64,000 nt of DNA from CAZUTK01 sp964623265 (lineage in GTDB: Bacteria; Electryoneota; B3-LCP), in NCBI GenBank assembly GCA_964623265.1, contig CAZUTK010000005.1:1-64000 (forward strand). The letters run 5' to 3'. The notes below the pieces were generated by a model. It did not search any database. It was not told the DNA's origin and was given only the letters and a program-made list of their open reading frames with translations. Shown one piece after another: positions 35,401 through 44,324 of this stretch. A program made the translations under genes and the position numbers. Within the stretch, counting starts at the first letter, position 1, and each line of letters begins with the position of its first letter.

Positions 35401-38400
35401 GGAGATTTCGTAGAGCGTGGAATCTTCGAAGCCATCCACCCAGACGCGGGCGAATTCGATCTGAGTCAGACTGGGGCTGCCGATGGGCACGCCGGCTTCG
35501 ATGGGGATGCGGTAGAGTTTCCAGTGTTTGGCGTTGGGCGGCGAGACGAGATAGGAATCGAGTTGCCAGGAGCCGCCGGGCCGAAATCCTTCCCGCTGGG
35601 GATCCACCGTCGTTTCGGAGAGGTCTATCGTGTAGCGGAAGAAGTTGTTTTCCAGATCGAGGCTGTTGTTGCGGTTGATGTCTTCGGTATCCGGATAGCG
35701 CCCGCCTTCGTCGTTCTTGTTGTTTTCCGTGCCGTTGATCTGCCAGACGTTGTAGGGATCTTGGGGGGAGTACGCCCAGTCGTCGTTGGAGACGGGGTTG
35801 CCGGGCGAGTTCCAGCGGTCATTGGGATCGGTGCCAGCGACGCCGTCCAGACCGGTGTCTTCTCCGTCGTCGAGGAAGCCGTTGCCCCAGAGGAGCCCTT
35901 CCAAGGGCTTGTCTTCCGTGTCCAGCACATTATTGGGGATGACGTCTTCGCTGATCTTGCCCAGATCAATGTGCAGCTTGCCTTTCACATCGTACTTATT
36001 CCCCTGATTGACTTTCAGCATCACCTCGATGTATTTGGCGCGCTGTTGATCCGCGTAACCCGCGGAGAGCGCTTTCATCACGCCGTTCCAGGACTGCGCG
36101 TACAACGGCTGCTTATTGTAGAAATAATTGCTGTCCGGCGAAGTCGGGATGAAGTAGAAAGAGAGCACGTGGGTTCTCTGGGCGACGTTGGCGTTGGTGG
36201 GGCGGTTGGGCCAGATGTCTTCGATGGCGACCTGGTCGAAAGGATTGAACCAGGCGAACTTGCCGAGCCGCTTTCCGGCGATTTCTCCCGCGGGGTAGGA
36301 TGCCTGCGTCCACTGCCGGCGCATAATGCCCAGCGGCGTCGTCTTCTTGATGGATTCGAAGTCATCTACGTACGCCACGCCGTCCGGGTCTCCGGTCGCC
36401 TTATTGTCCAGGGAATTGGGGTTGGGATGCACCTGCGCGTATTCCACTTCGACCGTGAAGCGCGAAGGGGCTTCGGTTTCGATCAGGGGGAGGCGGTCCA
36501 CGGCGGAAGTCAGGAATTTCGGCTGGAAGACCAGGCGGGTGTTGACGTCCCAGAGGAAATTGCGCAGCGGTTCGTTGCCGACTTTGACCCGATCCTGCAG
36601 CGGGCGTTCGTTCAGGTAGAGCGCCGTGGCTCCGATGAAGGATTGATCCCAGAGCGCGTATTCTCCTCGCACGCCTAGGAGGGTCTTCTTGTCCAGTTGG
36701 AACAGTTCGCCGGATTCGTACAGGATTTCCAGATTGGCGGAAGGCGAGAGCGCCGCTTCGTTCAGGATCGTCAGGGTGCCGGAGTAATAATCAATGACGT
36801 AATCCGTGCCTTTCTGCAGCTTGCGCCCGCCCAGAGAGACTTCTTCGGACCCTTCCAGGACATTGAATCCGAGCTGGTAAATCGCCTGGACGCTCTTGTA
36901 GTCCACCTTGATCTTGAAATTCGAAGGATAAACCACGGTCGAGTTGTAGATCGCAGGGATCTTCAGACTGTCCGGCAGAGACTGTGAATAAGGCGCCGGC
37001 GACGGAGTGCCGCCGCCCAGTGGAACGAGATAGTAGCCTTCCGGATCGAAGGGCTGCAGGTCGGGGAAGATCAGTTCGCCGTACCCGTAGCGAATCAGAT
37101 TGGGATTGTCGTCAATTTTGCCGTCCGGTTGGAGTTGGCCGGTCTCGTTGCGCGTATCCAAGCCGAAGAGTGTGAGCAAAGTGGTGGGTTCTCCCTGGTA
37201 GGGGAGCGTCTCGATTTCGGAGACGCCGGACGGCTGATAGACGATCTTCAGATTGAAGCCGTCCTTTTCGATGTTCACCCCGCCCAGGCTGTACACGTGC
37301 CGCCAGGCTAATTTATAGGTGTCGTCCGTGGGCAGAGGATTTGGTGGGCGCAGGAGTTTCAGGATCGCCGTGGAATCCATCGAGGTGGAGGGATTCAGCG
37401 TCCCAAAGGTTTCGCCGCTCTGAGTCTTATAGGCGATCGCCAACACGTCGCTGGGCGTCAGCGGCGAATTCAACCGCAGGTAGCCCAGTTCCGTGTCGAG
37501 GTAGTACTGGGATCGGTCCAGCGGGACGAAGTTGCCGGGCTGGAAATTGCGGTCGTTGAGCAGACTGTCGGCGAGCAGGCTTTCGATGTTGGATTTCGTG
37601 TAGAAGCTGGAGTTGACGAGGGCGGAGGTGTCGTTGACCGCCCAGGCGTAGATCAGATCGGGCGGGAGCGTGCCGGATCCGAGGGTGAATTTTTTATAGA
37701 CGTAAAACTGGGTGGGATCCACTTTCCAATTCGGGTCGGCGACGTGCTCCATATTGGTGTTGAAGTACTTGTACTGCTCGCGGAAGCGTTTGTCCAGAAA
37801 GTAGTAGCGCCCCACGGATGGCTGGGTCACGTCGAAGGACTGGCTGGACTGCTGGGCGCCGCCGGTGATGGTCAGCTTGTTCTTCTGCCCCTTTTCGAGA
37901 CTGGCGATGGTGGTCAGCTTCAAGGCTCCGACCTTGATGTCGGATTTCAATCCAAAGAGCCCCTTGTTCTGGCCGGAAAAAGTCGCCAGCTGGGTGCCGG
38001 CGAGCTGCATGCTGATGTTGCCGGCTTCGATCTTCTGGATGATTTCGTCTTCGTAGCCGGTGTAGGTCAGGCGGATGGAGTTTTCGAATTCGAACATCCG
38101 TTCGGAATCCTGATCCACTTCGACCGAAACTTTATCGCCCACCTCCCCCGTGATTTTGAACCGCTGGGTCTGATCGATGTGGAAGCTGTAGTCCGTGCTC
38201 TGACCCGTCACCGTCGCCACCTGGGATCTGCCTTCCCGGCGGAATCCGCCCTGAATGTTGATGTTGCCGGAAATCCGCAGTCGCACCCGGTCGCCGCCGA
38301 AAATCTTGTTGAAGGTCTTCGATTTGATCTTGAAGGGGATCTCGATGGTCAGCGCTTCCTTGCCGGCGCCGGCCGCCGCTTTCTGAAGTTCCCGCAAGGC

Positions 38401-38835
38401 GGATTCGCGGAAGGCTTTGATGAAATCCTGGCGGAGCCGGAAGGCGATATATTCATCCATCGTGAAGACGACCGGCTGGAGCCAGTCGTGATCCAGCAGG
38501 GTGCGCCGGATCTTGACCGTCTGATAGGTGGAATCTATCTCCGTGAAGGTCTTGAATTGAGGCGCGTCGGTCTTCAGGATCGCCGCGGTGGTGTCCGACA
38601 GGAGGGCGATCGAGAAGGAGAAGGGGCGGTTCCAGTTTCTCAGATCTATTGCTCCGCTGGTTTTCAGATCGAGGCGCAGGGAGAAGGAGGGTGCGGAAGT
38701 CGAATCCTGAGCGGCGGCGCCGCGGATGGTGAGAAGCAGACAAAGCGTGAGCAGGGGCGCGAGCGGAACGATCCACAGAGGATGTGGGACGGGGTGCTTT
38801 TGACGGTTGCTGGCGACGATTGCTTCGGGAATCAC
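32485..38835 (-). CDS. sprA: Type IX secretion outer-membrane translocon protein SprA
   Basis: A 2116-residue protein, the length class of SprA/Sov. A signal peptide (about 20-43) is followed by the typical N-terminal region (LRISGNINIQGGF, GEVGDKVSVEVDQDSERM), several thousand bases of beta-strand-rich sequence with aromatic strands, and a final barrel strand ending in IRVNITIRG. SprA is the very large barrel through which T9SS cargo crosses the outer membrane. The GTG start has AAGGAAGGG ten bases upstream; no ATG lies near. A 411-residue and a 700-residue frame on the other strand are shadows. Its presence explains the sorting domains on five secreted proteins here. Confidence 0.93.
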   Translation of the reverse strand: MIPEAIVASNRQKHPVPHPLWIVPLAPLLTLCLLLTIRGAAAQDSTSAPSFSLRLDLKTSGAIDLRNWNRPFSFSIALLSDTTAAILKTDAPQFKTFTEIDSTYQTVKIRRTLLDHDWLQPVVFTMDEYIAFRLRQDFIKAFRESALRELQKAAAGAGKEALTIEIPFKIKSKTFNKIFGGDRVRLRISGNINIQGGFRREGRSQVATVTGQSTDYSFHIDQTQRFKITGEVGDKVSVEVDQDSERMFEFENSIRLTYTGYEDEIIQKIEAGNISMQLAGTQLATFSGQNKGLFGLKSDIKVGALKLTTIASLEKGQKNKLTITGGAQQSSQSFDVTQPSVGRYYFLDKRFREQYKYFNTNMEHVADPNWKVDPTQFYVYKKFTLGSGTLPPDLIYAWAVNDTSALVNSSFYTKSNIESLLADSLLNDRNFQPGNFVPLDRSQYYLDTELGYLRLNSPLTPSDVLAIAYKTQSGETFGTLNPSTSMDSTAILKLLRPPNPLPTDDTYKLAWRHVYSLGGVNIEKDGFNLKIVYQPSGVSEIETLPYQGEPTTLLTLFGLDTRNETGQLQPDGKIDDNPNLIRYGYGELIFPDLQPFDPEGYYLVPLGGGTPSPAPYSQSLPDSLKIPAIYNSTVVYPSNFKIKVDYKSVQAIYQLGFNVLEGSEEVSLGGRKLQKGTDYVIDYYSGTLTILNEAALSPSANLEILYESGELFQLDKKTLLGVRGEYALWDQSFIGATALYLNERPLQDRVKVGNEPLRNFLWDVNTRLVFQPKFLTSAVDRLPLIETEAPSRFTVEVEYAQVHPNPNSLDNKATGDPDGVAYVDDFESIKKTTPLGIMRRQWTQASYPAGEIAGKRLGKFAWFNPFDQVAIEDIWPNRPTNANVAQRTHVLSFYFIPTSPDSNYFYNKQPLYAQSWNGVMKALSAGYADQQRAKYIEVMLKVNQGNKYDVKGKLHIDLGKISEDVIPNNVLDTEDKPLEGLLWGNGFLDDGEDTGLDGVAGTDPNDRWNSPGNPVSNDDWAYSPQDPYNVWQINGTENNKNDEGGRYPDTEDINRNNSLDLENNFFRYTIDLSETTVDPQREGFRPGGSWQLDSYLVSPPNAKHWKLYRIPIEAGVPIGSPSLTQIEFARVWVDGFEDSTLYEISIATLEIVGNEWEAVPVTTPADSAYERVSVEVINTYDNPYYIAPPGVAGYRDPVTDIVSQEQSLQLRINDLPRDSAGVVVRRLYDTFDLLEYRKLKMFVHGGGILNEEVFDQREIWMFFRFGADTTRNYYEYRQRVYPGWDVRNNIEIDLEELTKIKLERTNPNQRYAVLINGSDSLAVMGNPSISQVRQFTVGIIPRDGDVLATDGLQIWLDELRVSEVKKDIGRAARASADLTMADLLTLHGNLDIKDGDFHNVNTRVGTRANSLSGSATGTLQLQKVFDPKWGLSIPVSGNFSQSETVPYYFPNSDILIDQNDAAQMDTVKSFNRNFGAGVDISKNMPSANPVLKYTVDRLSAGYDFARQESTNPTTLYQHSTTNSADLGYNLTFGRPSLSFLTWLRSVPLLRKYSNAKLYWLITKLNLSLAGTEMVSQGRLRAGTLQYSHTFYLNKGLVSGWRPFENLTFDFNRTHKADLLKDPDNPKDLDDILRGDLAWERDIDINQTVTGSYTPRFFSWLDTDGRYSSGYHWAWQQPYASSGQSISNNTSLSASATLKLTQILKKPTSEPAAGARGAPDQREPGRPDKGMEPSVQPPPTPEFQPLPGDTTGHDSTRVDTTSMRGTEPDTTTREFLEIAKPKEKSALQDLWYALRYTVTRLRDIRVDYTQQNNWSDPLVDGQAGLGYQLGLNSRDYSKIDSAQFYTGYSTRSRSDDYKFKSGLDFTRNFKISLNYNYRWSRNESNSTNGTFAESQLYFFKTGGDSIDVFEIPIPEWSISWSGWEKFPAFQKIAETVTLENTFSGSRTTTWTERKENVNKYDYSRNFSPLLGINMTFKRGITANLRYNLTETGSVAKIPTSSKSRTKQSNLQLSASYSMKTGFQIPIPVWPFKNKRFKNNTTFALAFNMSNSRTENEAAGKFTETNFNKTWSVKPSLDYTFSNTVTGGMHFEYGSNKSKTGDSNFQEFGIRVNITIRG

Positions 38836-38903
38836 GAGAGCAGAGCCCTTCCTTTAGGGCAGTATGAAACGCGAACTTTCCCTTTGAATTTCGGGCGGTT
38901 TGA

Positions 38904-38931
38904 TTTATATTTGGGAACAAAGCACTCGCAA
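38904..38931 (-). promoter_or_regulatory. Candidate sprA promoter
   Basis: On the minus strand TTGCGA (38931-38926), 16 bases, TATAAA (38909-38904), about 70 bases before the GTG start. It lies in the 191-base gap shared with the divergent cargo gene. Confidence 0.35.
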
Positions 38932-39026
38932 CGAGAGTCGAACCCTCGGAAGTTTGAACTATGGCATGGCGGTTTTTGATCCGAAGAAACTGGATCTTTC
39001 GCTAACCGGATCTGGTGGAGAAGCCG

Positions 39027-40010
39027 ATGAAGATCGAACGATTGTGCGCGGGGATTCTGATCTTGTGCCTCTGCGCCTCGAGTATGGCTGCGGCGTGGAC
39101 AAACCCACGAATTCAGAAGGAGCCGCTTCCGCTGCCGTATACCGCATCGGGGACCGGCGGCGCCGATGATGTCTCTTGGCTGGTGCGCGACGACGGCGTT
39201 CCCGTGTATTATTTCCCCTTACCCGATTCCTGGGATGATCATTACTTTAACGTTCGGTTCGCGGCTCCGGATTCGGCGAAACTGATTCAGGCGGCGTTTC
39301 TCTTCGACCGGGTGCCCGGCGATACGATTTCGACGATCCCCGATATTCACGTTTTGATCTGGTCCAGCGCCGGCGTCACGCCCGCCAGCGCGCCCCACGA
39401 ACCGCTCGATTCCCTCATTGTGGACGACAGCCTGATTCGGCTTTACCCGGATACCACCTACGTCTATCTGGAGACGCTGAATCTTTATTTCAATTATCCC
39501 GGAATGCCGAGCCAGTTCCATGTGGGGTGGGAACCCGATCTGTCGGACACGACGGACGGTCCGCTGGCGATCCTGGCGGATGACGGCATCCCTTCGACCA
39601 ATTACAGCATCGAATGGTGGGGGGGGACGGTCAACGCCTGGCGCACCATTCAGCAGGATTGGGGCTGGGGGGTGAATTTCATGATTCGCGCTCAGGTGGA
39701 AGATCAGGCGACGGGGGTGCGCGAATGGCTGGATCCCATCGTCCCGCGTGCGTTCGATCTGCGGGGACCTTTCCCCAACCCATTTAACCCGCAAGCCACC
39801 TTTGTTCTGGAATTGCAGAAGCCGCAAGAATTGCAACTGCAGGTCTGGGATCTTTCGGGCAGGCTGATTCAGGAGATTGCGGCGGGCGTTTTTCCCGCCG
39901 GCAGGAGTCAGTTCACCTGGCGGCCTGAAAGTTTGGGTTCAGGGAATTATCTGGTGATGGTGCGATCCGGTGCAGAGACGCAAATCGTCAGAGCGACATT
40001 GCTGAAGTGA
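39027..40010 (+). CDS. Secreted T9SS cargo protein of unknown function
   Basis: A 327-residue protein with a signal peptide (about 1-22), a beta-rich middle of about 220 residues without recognised family, and a C-terminal T9SS sorting domain (FPNPFNPQATF, VWDLSGRLI, LGSGNYLV, ending TLLK). ATG follows GGTGGAG by six bases; the GTG 12 bases earlier is less likely. Transcribed divergently from sprA, the channel it presumably uses. Confidence 0.8.
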   Translation: MKIERLCAGILILCLCASSMAAAWTNPRIQKEPLPLPYTASGTGGADDVSWLVRDDGVPVYYFPLPDSWDDHYFNVRFAAPDSAKLIQAAFLFDRVPGDTISTIPDIHVLIWSSAGVTPASAPHEPLDSLIVDDSLIRLYPDTTYVYLETLNLYFNYPGMPSQFHVGWEPDLSDTTDGPLAILADDGIPSTNYSIEWWGGTVNAWRTIQQDWGWGVNFMIRAQVEDQATGVREWLDPIVPRAFDLRGPFPNPFNPQATFVLELQKPQELQLQVWDLSGRLIQEIAAGVFPAGRSQFTWRPESLGSGNYLVMVRSGAETQIVRATLLK

Positions 40011-40074
40011 TCAATCCGGAAGGATCCGCAGGTTGAATTGGTTTCGGACGGCGGATCCCGGGGAGAATAGAAGT

Positions 40075-40096
40075 GCCCACCTCTTTTGGGGTGGGC
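40075..40096 (+). terminator. Hairpin, possible terminator of the cargo gene
   Basis: GCCCACCTC and GGGGTGGGC pair over nine positions (one G-T) around a TTTT loop, 64 bases after the stop. No T-tract follows, so it may be an RNA structure rather than an intrinsic terminator. Confidence 0.4.
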
Positions 40097-40129
40097 GAAC
40101 TGTTTTACGCAGTCGCGGAGGTTGCGATT

Positions 40130-40282
40130 ATGAAAAACCCCCTAAGACCGGAGGAAAGGAGAGAAAGACCGGTGCGAAGGGGGCAGAGGAAACAAGAAGA
40201 CGGAGGCAATCAGAAAAAGCGGCGGCTCGCGGCCTCGGAATGTGCGCTGTGGTCATTCGAGGCAGTCCAGTGCAACGAATAG
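40130..40282 (+). CDS. Possible small basic protein
   Basis: A 50-codon frame with GGAGG eight bases before its ATG. The product has about 13 Arg/Lys residues, is rich in Glu and Gln and has no hydrophobic segment. No family recognised. The purine-rich DNA could produce such a frame by chance, so the ribosome site is the only real support. Confidence 0.25.
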   Translation: MKNPLRPEERRERPVRRGQRKQEDGGNQKKRRLAASECALWSFEAVQCNE

Positions 40283-40298
40283 ATGGGATGGGCACTGG
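40267..40298. other. Stem-loop CCAGTGC/GCACTGG
   Basis: A perfect 7-bp stem (40267-40273 with 40292-40298) spanning the end of the possible small gene, followed by TTTAAAAAA. It could be the 3' structure of a short transcript. Confidence 0.35.
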
Positions 40299-40662
40299 GA
40301 TTTAAAAAACACCCGCTGAAAGGGCGAATCCTCCCCCGAATATTACAGCGAGGTGGTTTTGTGCGAGCCGCAGCCGAACGTGCAATGTCAGAGAGCGAAA
40401 GAAACCAAAAAGAGGCGAAAAGTGCTTTCGGTATTTAATTAGTGCAATTTTCAGACCAGTTTTCAATAGTATTGTATCTATAAAATAATCAGATCGTTAA
40501 AAAGTGAACGCCGCGTGGTTCACGCCGGTGAAGTGGTCGAAATCTTTCGTTTGCCGAAAAATATCAACCAGTTGTGGCTGAGGGGATCACATCTGGGAGA
40601 GAAATCGGAAAGATGAGGCGCATCGCCGCTGAGTGCTGTGATGCGGACGGGGGCGTCAAGGA

Positions 40663-42030
40663 TCAGGGCGACAGCAAGCCGTGGCGCTTCAACTTGCTGC
40701 GCAGCGTCATCCGTCCGATGCCCAAGGCTTTCGCCGCGTGGGTGAGATTGCCCCGGGCTTCGGCGAGGGCGAGTTCGATCAGGTTGCGTTCCACTTCCTG
40801 CAGGGAGCGGGTCGGCAGGCTGGAGAGATCCAGCGGCGCGGCGGCTCCGCTGTGGATGAATTTGGGCAGGTGCTGCATTTCGATCACGTTCCCCCGGCAA
40901 TAGACGAAGGCGCGTTCGATGACGTTCTTGAATTCCCGGACATTGCCAGGCCAGTCGTAGCGCTGCAGGGCTTCCAGCACTCCATCGGCGCTGCCCAGGA
41001 CCTTTTTATTCGTCTTCTCGGAGTAGATGCCGATGAAGTGAGCCAGCAGATCGGGGATGTCCTCTTTGCGCTTTCGCAGCGGCGGGAGTTCGATCTCCAT
41101 CACGTTGATGCGGTAGTAGAGATCGCGCCGGAAGAGTTCTTTCTGGATTTTTTCCTGCAGATTCTGGTTTGTCGCCGTGATCAGGCGGAAATCCGAGGTA
41201 AGCTTCTGCACGCCGCCGACGCGTTCGAATTCGCGGGACTGGAGTACGCGCAGCAGTTTGGCTTGGAAGGCAAGGGGAATATCGCCGACTTCGTCCAAGA
41301 AGAGTGTGCCGCTGTGCGCCAGTTCGAAGCGGCCCGGCTTGGCGCAGTCCGCGCCGGTGTAGGCGCCTTTCTCATGGCCGAACAGCTCGCTTTCGATGAC
41401 GCCCTGCGCCAGGGATGCGCAGCTCAGCTTCACCAGAGGCCCGTCGCGGCGGGAGCTCGAGTAGTGGATGTGATTGGCTAAGAGCTCCTTGCCTGTGCCG
41501 CTCTCTCCGGTGATGAGCACGGCGACGTCGGTGTCCGCCACCGAGCGGACTTTTTCGAACACTTCCTGCATTAACGGGGATCTGCCGACGATGTTTTCAA
41601 TGCTGTATTTTTCGCTCAGCTCCTTCATAAAATAGGCGGTTTGATCCAAGAGCTTCTGCCTTTGGATCTCGCGAGAGATGAGGATGAACATCTCTTCCGG
41701 GTTGACCGGTTTTTCCAGATAATCCGCGGCGCCCAGCTTCATGGCTTTGACGGCGCTTTCCACGCTTCCGTGGCCCGTAATCAGGATCACCGCGGGTCTC
41801 TTCTCGCATTTCGCCCGCAGTTGTTCGAGGAATTCGATGCCGTTCATTTGCGGCAGGATCAGGTCCAGGAAGACCAGATTGAAGCCGTCATCCGCGGTCA
41901 AACGCTGCAGCGCATCTTCGGCGCTGAACGCCGTCTCCGCAGCGTAGCCTTTCTGTTCGATGATGGCGGCGAGCGATTCGCAGAGTTCTCGGTCGTCGTC
42001 CACCAGCAGGATTCTGAATTTGCGATTCAT
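40663..42030 (-). CDS. NtrC-family sigma-54-dependent response regulator
   Basis: A 455-residue activator: receiver (about 1-120, phosphoacceptor Asp56, LITGHGS), AAA+ domain (Walker A GESGTGKE, GAYTGA loop for sigma-54 contact, Walker B GTLFLDEVG) and a Fis-type helix-turn-helix (THAAKALGIGRMTLRSKLKR). It opens sigma-54 promoters when phosphorylated. The stop of the kinase gene overlaps its ATG by four bases, so the kinase is its partner. It is the only regulator in the window with a DNA-binding output. Confidence 0.95.
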   Translation of the reverse strand: MNRKFRILLVDDDRELCESLAAIIEQKGYAAETAFSAEDALQRLTADDGFNLVFLDLILPQMNGIEFLEQLRAKCEKRPAVILITGHGSVESAVKAMKLGAADYLEKPVNPEEMFILISREIQRQKLLDQTAYFMKELSEKYSIENIVGRSPLMQEVFEKVRSVADTDVAVLITGESGTGKELLANHIHYSSSRRDGPLVKLSCASLAQGVIESELFGHEKGAYTGADCAKPGRFELAHSGTLFLDEVGDIPLAFQAKLLRVLQSREFERVGGVQKLTSDFRLITATNQNLQEKIQKELFRRDLYYRINVMEIELPPLRKRKEDIPDLLAHFIGIYSEKTNKKVLGSADGVLEALQRYDWPGNVREFKNVIERAFVYCRGNVIEMQHLPKFIHSGAAAPLDLSSLPTRSLQEVERNLIELALAEARGNLTHAAKALGIGRMTLRSKLKRHGLLSP

Positions 42031-43280
42031 GCGGCACCTCTCGCCGGCAGGATGATTTCGAAACGGGTTCCGACGCCGACATCGCTGGTCAGGTTGATGT
42101 CTCCGTTGAATTTCTTCACAATTTCATAGACCACCGACATCCCCAAGCCTGTGCCTCCGGAGGATTTCTTGGTCGTAAAGAAGGGGGTGTAGATCATTTT
42201 CTGAACCTCCTTCGTCATACCGACGCCCGTGTCTTCCACGACGATGTGAAGGTTTCGTGGGTTTTCCCCCGGTTCGGTTTGCTGCTGCGGCTCATCGCAC
42301 CAGGTGCGAATGTTCAAGGTTCCCCCGTTGGGCATCGCCTGCAAGGCGTTGACGATCAGGTTGAAAAAGACCTGCGAGATGCGGGTGGGATCAATGAACG
42401 TGTCGGGGAGTTCGCGCAGGTCTTTGTTCAGTTGAATTCCGCTGGATTTGATCTCCTTTGCGAGGAGGGTCAGGCAGGCGTCGAGGATATCGTTGAGGTT
42501 CGTCTTGATCCATTCGATGGAAGGGCTGGGTGAACGAGAAAACGTCAGCAGGTCGCGGATGATCTTGCGGCAGCGTTCGATCTGGTTTTCGATCAGGTCG
42601 AACTGCCGCTTCATTTTGGCGGAGAGCTCCTTCAGTTCGTTCTTGATGAAGTAGCTGGAGTTATAAATGGTGCTGAGCGGGGTGTTGATTTCGTGCGCGA
42701 CGCCGGCGGCCAATTGCCCCAGAGCGGACATCTTCTGGGATTGCAGGAGCTTCGCTTCCAGCTCCATTTTTTCGGTGACATCCCGGCAGATGAACTGCCA
42801 GCAGTCCACATTTTCGTACACGATCTCGCCCAGGATGCAGTCGAGATAGCGCTTGCTTCCGTCTGGTTTTTTCAGAATATGTTCCTGCCATAAGCCCTGT
42901 TCGTCGAACGCGATCTGGGTGAGGTTCAGGTCGTTCAGGTTTTTTCGGGTTAAATCGTCCTTGGACTGTCCGAAAAGAGCGACGGCTTTGGCATTCGCGT
43001 TGAGAATGCTTCCATCCTTTCTCGCCAGGATGAGCACAGCTTCCTGGGAGTTGTCGAAGAGGTTGCGGTATTTTTCTTCCGAAGCGCGCAGTTCCGCGGT
43101 TCGTTCTTCCACTTTGAACTCGAGCGTTTCGGCGTAGTCTTTGATTTGAGCGCGGGCTCGGCGCAGAAGGACGTGGTTGGCGAGCAGTCTCGTCAGCAGG
43201 TAAAACAGCAGCACCATGAAGACGACGAAGGCGGCGAAGGCGAAGGTTACGTAAGTCTGGATTTGAGGTGTTTCAGCCAT
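42027..43280 (-). CDS. PAS-domain sensor histidine kinase, partner of the NtrC-like regulator
   Basis: A 417-residue kinase with one N-terminal transmembrane helix (about 8-30), a short coiled coil, a PAS domain (about 60-170: YRNLFDNSQEAVLIL, KAVALFGQSKDDL), an H-box (AHEINTPLS), N-box (NLIVNALQAM), G1 box (DTGVGM) and TGLGMS. ATG at 43280 lies 34 bases inside the end of the upstream membrane-protein gene; the longer upstream frame is the antisense-free shadow of that gene and is rejected. With no large sensor domain of its own, the kinase may read the membrane protein. Confidence 0.9.
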   Translation of the reverse strand: MAETPQIQTYVTFAFAAFVVFMVLLFYLLTRLLANHVLLRRARAQIKDYAETLEFKVEERTAELRASEEKYRNLFDNSQEAVLILARKDGSILNANAKAVALFGQSKDDLTRKNLNDLNLTQIAFDEQGLWQEHILKKPDGSKRYLDCILGEIVYENVDCWQFICRDVTEKMELEAKLLQSQKMSALGQLAAGVAHEINTPLSTIYNSSYFIKNELKELSAKMKRQFDLIENQIERCRKIIRDLLTFSRSPSPSIEWIKTNLNDILDACLTLLAKEIKSSGIQLNKDLRELPDTFIDPTRISQVFFNLIVNALQAMPNGGTLNIRTWCDEPQQQTEPGENPRNLHIVVEDTGVGMTKEVQKMIYTPFFTTKKSSGGTGLGMSVVYEIVKKFNGDINLTSDVGVGTRFEIILPARGAA

Positions 43281-43945
43281 GGGATGCTGACGAGCCAGAA
43301 GAGATCGGTGATGATCGCCGAATACGCCCCGAATTCGAAATTGCTGTGGAAGTTCAGTGCGATCAAGATGGTCGAAAGGCACTGCAGAAAAGAGTAAAGC
43401 GCCAGACCGAAGAACACGAAAAAAGCGCGGAAATCCAGTTCGAATTGGTCGCGGATGACGATGGACGCCAGAATATAAACCGACCCCGCGAATAGAGAAA
43501 AGACCTCGATGAAATCCGCCTGGTTGATCGGTTCGAAGTCTTTGATCAGCTTCGCTCTGAAAATGCTGAGAGCGGCAAACAGAAAGAAAACAGTGATCAG
43601 GAGGTAATAGAGGCGCCGATTCCGTCCGGCGAAGAGATATTGTAAGGGGGCGTTGATTTCGTAAAGAAAGAGAACAATCCAATAAATGAAATAGGTGTGC
43701 GCATTGTTCTGCGTCAGAAGCATCGCCATCCCCCCCCAGAAGAGAAAATAATTGAAGAGGAGCGGAAACAGGAGAGGATTCGCCTGGATATCCAAGATCC
43801 TCGAACGGTAAAAGGCTGGCAATAGAATCAGTCTGAACGGTGTTTTCCTCTCATTCTCTAGGGCGAAGACATACCAGATCAGGATGAACAGGACGTTCAG
43901 GATGTCAAAGTAGTAATTGAGGAGACAATTGAGTAACCACCGCAT
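43247..43945 (-). CDS. Multi-pass membrane protein, putative sensor partner
   Basis: A 232-residue protein with about seven hydrophobic helices and short charged loops; no family recognised. The layout of seven helices recalls 7TM sensor modules of kinases, here as a separate gene. It overlaps the kinase gene by 34 bases and follows the small orphan gene by 13 bases, giving a four-gene operon. Inference: it senses a signal in the membrane and passes it to the kinase. Confidence 0.6.
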   Translation of the reverse strand: MRWLLNCLLNYYFDILNVLFILIWYVFALENERKTPFRLILLPAFYRSRILDIQANPLLFPLLFNYFLFWGGMAMLLTQNNAHTYFIYWIVLFLYEINAPLQYLFAGRNRRLYYLLITVFFLFAALSIFRAKLIKDFEPINQADFIEVFSLFAGSVYILASIVIRDQFELDFRAFFVFFGLALYSFLQCLSTILIALNFHSNFEFGAYSAIITDLFWLVSIPWLKHLKSRLT

Positions 43946-43958
43946 GGGGGGGCAGTCT

Positions 43959-44324
43959 TCACGGGATGGGTTTCGGTTTGTGGTTTCCCTTCATCGAGCA
44001 GGTGACGGAAACACCGCCGCCGGCGGCGGTCCCGACGACCAGAGCCGCATACTGCCCGGCGGATGTCGCGGTGATCCAGATGCCGTTTTCGTTCAGATAC
44101 TTCACCGTGCCCGTCAGATCGCTCAGTTCGACCGTGGCGACATTGTCGAACTCGATGCCCGCATCTTCATAGAGCCGGATCTGATAATCGTTGTGGTAGA
44201 TGTTGCGGGATTCATCGCCGTCGCTCAGCTTATCGCCCACGGAGGCGTCCACCCAAGTTTCGGAGGGAGCGACCTTTTTCTGCGTGCCTTGCGGCGCAGT
44301 CAGGAATTCCGATAGGTATGCCAT
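43959..44324 (-). CDS. Small orphan protein at head of sensor operon
   Basis: A 121-residue protein, no signal peptide or membrane segment. The second half is beta-rich and small-residue-rich (ITATSAGQYAALVVGTAAGGG). I do not recognise a family. Of two adjacent ATG codons the second lies six bases after a perfect AAGGAGG, so the gene is well expressed and the longer upstream frame is not used. Its place as first gene before membrane protein, kinase and NtrC-like regulator suggests it belongs to the signal pathway or is its main target. Confidence 0.6.
   Translation of the reverse strand: MAYLSEFLTAPQGTQKKVAPSETWVDASVGDKLSDGDESRNIYHNDYQIRLYEDAGIEFDNVATVELSDLTGTVKYLNENGIWITATSAGQYAALVVGTAAGGGVSVTCSMKGNHKPKPIP

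Larger units (their letters stand above)
40011..40662. other. Long intergenic region with hairpins and a possible small gene
   Basis: A 652-base gap between a plus and a minus gene. It contains the 9-bp hairpin at 40075-40096, a purine-rich stretch with a possible 50-codon gene, and a second stem at 40267-40298 followed by TTTAAAAAA. The last 200 bases are AT-rich with no feature I can name. I compared it by eye with RNase P, tmRNA, SRP and 6S RNA landmarks and found no match. Confidence 0.5.

Noticed and set aside
34576..36678. 700-codon open frame opposite sprA
   Set aside because: It lies wholly inside sprA on the other strand, has no recognisable domain, and is a codon-bias shadow of the GC-rich gene.
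37744..38979. 411-codon frame opposite the 5' part of sprA
   Set aside because: Same reason: no motif, and it would run through the sprA promoter region.
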